Below, piece after piece: positions 61,731-64,000 of a DNA stretch of 64,000 bases. The notes below the pieces were generated by a model. That model was given only the letters and a program-made list of their open reading frames with translations, was not told the DNA's origin and ran no database searches. How positions within the stretch are numbered: the stretch's first letter is position 1; each line of letters starts with the position of its first letter. The stretch comes from Paenibacillus sp. GP183 (GTDB lineage Bacteria; Bacillota; Bacilli; Paenibacillales; NBRC-103111). The stretch spans positions 1,488,001 through 1,552,000 of the forward strand of contig NZ_FNSW01000001.1 in the NCBI RefSeq assembly GCF_900104695.1, in the 5' to 3' direction. The translations under genes and the position numbers were made by a program.

Positions 61731-62792
61731 ATGACCACACAGCAACTAATCCCTCCCATACACAGCACGCTGAAATTTATGCCCGAGCTTGTATATTTTG
61801 AGCCGGATGCACTGAATTATCCCAAAGGTCAGCACATTCATCAATGGGCTTTGGAACAAGGCTTGGAGATCCATATGACGACCTCTCATAACCAAATCAG
61901 GGATTTGCCGGGTGAATCCGAGCTGGAAAAATACCGCATCGCGAAGCGGACTCTCGTTGTCGGAATCCGTAAAACGCTCAAATTCGATTCATCCAAACCC
62001 TCTGCTGAATACGCGATTCCGATTGCGACCGGGTGTATGGGCCACTGCCATTATTGCTACCTGCAGACAACACTCGGGGCTAAGCCTTATATTCGCATTT
62101 ATGTTAATATCGATGATATTTTGGGGGCTTCCAAGCAGTATATCGATGATCGAGCTCCGGAGATAACCCGTTTTGAGGCGGCCTGCACATCGGACCCGGT
62201 AGGTTTAGAGCATATATCGGGTTCATTAAAGCAGCTCATTGAGTTTATGGCGGAACAGCCTCTTGGCCGTCTGCGATTTGTGACAAAATACCATCATGTG
62301 GATTCTTTGCTGGATGCAAAGCATAACAAGCATACACGCTTTCGCTTTAGCGTCAATGCGGATTATGTGATCAAAAATTTTGAACCGGGAACGTCGAAAT
62401 TCGCTGAAAGAATCGAAGCTGCGAGCAAGGTAGCAGGGTCCGGTTATCCGCTCGGGTTCATTATTGCTCCGATCATTTGGCACGATGGATGGGAAGATGG
62501 CTATGAAGAACTGCTGGAAAAGCTAAAAGGTTCCCTGCCGCCAGAAGCGACGAAGGATTTAACCTTTGAACTCATTCAGCATCGCTACACGAAAACAGCG
62601 AAAAATATCATCCACACGAGGTATCCGAAAACAAAGCTGGAAATGGATGAGGAAAAACGCAAATACAAATGGGGACGTTACGGACGCGGCAAATATGTCT
62701 ACCCTGACGATCAGGCGAATGCGCTAAGGACGTTCATTACCGAGCAAATTTTCGACAAATTTCCAGCAGCGAAAATCGAGTATTTCACTTAA
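61731..62792 (+). CDS. splB: Spore photoproduct lyase
   Basis: 353 residues, ATG after AAGGAG. Radical-SAM cluster motif TGCMGHCHYCYLQ (C-x3-C-x2-C), and the C-terminal KYKWGRYGRGKYVYPDDQ. It repairs the spore photoproduct (5-thyminyl-5,6-dihydrothymine) during germination. The family Cys for H-transfer is expected near AACTSDPVG. The stop overlaps the end of the convergent ccdA-like gene by 4 bp. Confidence 0.97.
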   Translation: MTTQQLIPPIHSTLKFMPELVYFEPDALNYPKGQHIHQWALEQGLEIHMTTSHNQIRDLPGESELEKYRIAKRTLVVGIRKTLKFDSSKPSAEYAIPIATGCMGHCHYCYLQTTLGAKPYIRIYVNIDDILGASKQYIDDRAPEITRFEAACTSDPVGLEHISGSLKQLIEFMAEQPLGRLRFVTKYHHVDSLLDAKHNKHTRFRFSVNADYVIKNFEPGTSKFAERIEAASKVAGSGYPLGFIIAPIIWHDGWEDGYEELLEKLKGSLPPEATKDLTFELIQHRYTKTAKNIIHTRYPKTKLEMDEEKRKYKWGRYGRGKYVYPDDQANALRTFITEQIFDKFPAAKIEYFT

Positions 62793-63502
62793 AAACGCAG
62801 CCATTCCGGTGTGATGCTGTTCAGCCATAGCGTGATCTGCGTCATTTTGTCAGTGTAGAGCAAGGCAGCTACAATGATCATGATGACTCCGCCGATTTTC
62901 ATAATCCCATTGGAATATCGGAGAATCCATTTGGTCGATCCGATAAAGAAGGACATGATGAAAAATGGAATGGCAAAACCTAAGGAATAGGCGGTTGTCA
63001 GCTTAAACCATGTGCCAGGTTCCGTAGCGGCTAACGCCAAGATGGCCGAAAGGATTGGACCCACACATGGCGACCAGCCGGCAGCAAAACCCATGCCGAT
63101 GAGTACAGATCCCAAATAACCGGCCGGGCGCAGTTTGATTTGAAATTTGCGCTCTTTCATCAACCATTGCGGTTGAAAAACACCCAGCAGAAAAAAACCC
63201 ATGATCAAGATCAAAATAGCGGCTAATTGACGAAGCAAGTGACGGTAGTCAATGAAAAAGTTACCCAGAAAGCCTGCCGCCAGCCCTAGCGCATAAAAGA
63301 TAATCGAAAATCCGACGATGAAGCCTAAAGTGTGAAGCATCGTCTGGCGTCGGACAAAAGCTTTCGAGCGGCCAGCCTTGAGCTCACTCACAGAAATACC
63401 GGTGATATAGGATATGTAAGAAGGATAAAGCGGTAAACAGCAGGGAGAAATAAATGAGGCAAACCCCGCCCATAACGCGATCCAAAGATTAAGCGAATCC
63501 AT
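62789..63502 (-). CDS. ccdA: CcdA-type cytochrome c biogenesis/thiol-disulfide membrane protein
   Basis: 237 residues, ATG after CGGAGG. Six membrane segments with the two conserved cysteine motifs, SFISPCCLPLYPSYISYITG and AAGWSPCVGPILSAIL. It carries reducing equivalents across the membrane for cytochrome c maturation or spore cortex/envelope thiol chemistry. Confidence 0.94.
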   Translation of the reverse strand: MDSLNLWIALWAGFASFISPCCLPLYPSYISYITGISVSELKAGRSKAFVRRQTMLHTLGFIVGFSIIFYALGLAAGFLGNFFIDYRHLLRQLAAILILIMGFFLLGVFQPQWLMKERKFQIKLRPAGYLGSVLIGMGFAAGWSPCVGPILSAILALAATEPGTWFKLTTAYSLGFAIPFFIMSFFIGSTKWILRYSNGIMKIGGVIMIIVAALLYTDKMTQITLWLNSITPEWLRF

Positions 63503-63625
63503 GATACAGCCTCCGTCTACGGTCCTCTTTAAAGCTCTTTTTAACCATCATAATCCCTATCAACAGGGTTATCAAGGTAAACACCTAATCGTCACCCATC
63601 TGACAAAAAAACCGAACAAATCAAC

Positions 63626-63655
63626 AAAAAACCTCCAGCACCGGCTGGAGGTTGA
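63626..63655 (-). terminator. metG terminator
   Basis: CCTCCAGC/GCTGGAGG stem with TTTTTT on the minus strand, immediately after the metG stop. Confidence 0.85.
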
Positions 63656-63658
63656 GAC

Positions 63659-64000
63659 TTATTTGACGATGGCTCCATTAGGCATGTTCTCATCGACGGT
63701 TGCCAGGGTCATCTGGTCGCCATGGGATGCCGCCAGAATCATGCCCTGCGACAGCTCGCCGCGCAGCTTAACCGGCTTCAGGTTGACGACGCATATCAAC
63801 TTGCGTCCAACCATTTGCTCGGGCGTGTAAAACTTGGCGATGCCTGAGACCACCTGGCGCTGCTCGAAGCCGAGGTCCAGCTGCAGTTTCAGCAGCTTAT
63901 CCGCGCCCTTAACGGGCTCGGCGGCGATAACCTGCGCGACGCGCAGCTCCACCTTGGAGAAATCGTCGATGCCGATTTCTTCCTTCGGCTCCGCCGCTGG
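63659..64000 (-). CDS. metG: Methionyl-tRNA synthetase, 3' part (cut by window edge)
   Basis: The frame is open through the window end; 114 codons are visible. They form the C-terminal EMAP/Trbp111-type tRNA-binding domain: IGIDDFSKVELRVAQVIAAE, KLLKLQLDLGFEQRQVVSGI and MVGRKLICVVNLKPVKLRGE. The catalytic part lies beyond position 64000. Local GC is higher than in neighbours. Confidence 0.95.
   Translation of the reverse strand, partial: PAAEPKEEIGIDDFSKVELRVAQVIAAEPVKGADKLLKLQLDLGFEQRQVVSGIAKFYTPEQMVGRKLICVVNLKPVKLRGELSQGMILAASHGDQMTLATVDENMPNGAIVK

Noticed and set aside
1-64000. tRNA or rRNA genes
   Set aside because: No cloverleaf or rRNA sequence was recognised on either strand.

Overview
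The window is chromosomal DNA of an endospore-forming, low-to-mid GC Firmicute, most likely Paenibacillus or a close relative. The evidence is the Bacillus-type gene order spo0A, spoIVB, recN, argR, yqxC, dxs, ispA, xseB/xseA, folD, nusB, asp23, accC/accB, spoIIIAH-AA, efp, aroQ, mntR and splB, strong AGGAGG-type ribosome sites, frequent TTG/GTG starts, Spo0A boxes and a sigma-E-type promoter. This backbone occupies 1-1216 and 32427-64000. Most of it is transcribed leftward (minus strand).

The backbone is interrupted by a foreign element of 31.2 kb (1217-32438) inserted inside spoIVB. The main spoIVB body (32427-33653) and its missing last 34 codons (1112-1216) lie at opposite ends of the element. 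They share the 12-bp core CACATGCGTCAC, and joining them at the core restores a 443-codon frame that ends in the native terminator. A large serine recombinase gene (30692-32467) runs across the right junction. A catalytically dead recombinase homologue (1494-2309) sits at the left end. A 43-residue ORF (30464-30595) divergent from the active recombinase is a candidate directionality factor. SpoIVB is the forespore protease that triggers sigma-K activation, so sporulation should depend on excision unless the truncated protein still works.

Inside the element, left to right: two overlapping genes with HEPN-type R-x4-H motifs (2.4-3.7 kb). A repeat-rich zone (3.7-8.3 kb) made of decayed tandem copies of a resolvase-linked module, carrying a GerPA/GerPF-like gene, a tiny HNH-like protein and a tandem set of five clear and one decayed small-RNA genes, each an intrinsic terminator plus an upstream hairpin; four of them have a conserved TAGAAT -10 and one a weaker variant. 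A membrane-protein gene broken by an IS1182-type insertion (9.1-11.5 kb). A methyltransferase and small ORFs. A serine resolvase with an upstream res-like site (13.8-14.44 kb).

From 14.5 to 29.0 kb there is an integron-like array. At least ten unrelated, mostly single genes or gene pairs, all leftward, are separated by sites of about 40-105 nt that share two direct core motifs around a variable hairpin. Cargo includes an aminoglycoside-type nucleotidyltransferase, two GNAT acetyltransferases, a TagA-type glycosyltransferase, a VOC protein, a uridine-kinase-like protein, peptide deformylase with an XRE regulator, HAD phosphatases and an M24 metallopeptidase. Several cargo genes are frameshifted or truncated. 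An IS4-superfamily element, solo IS-end-like repeats and a second recombinase remnant lie in or beside the array. No integron-type tyrosine integrase is visible.

On the backbone, the right half groups DNA repair (recN, xseAB, splB), isoprenoid precursor genes (dxs, ispA), fatty-acid carboxylase (accBC), the complete spoIIIA secretion-channel operon, and sulfolactate synthesis genes. It ends in the 3' part of metG, cut by the window edge.
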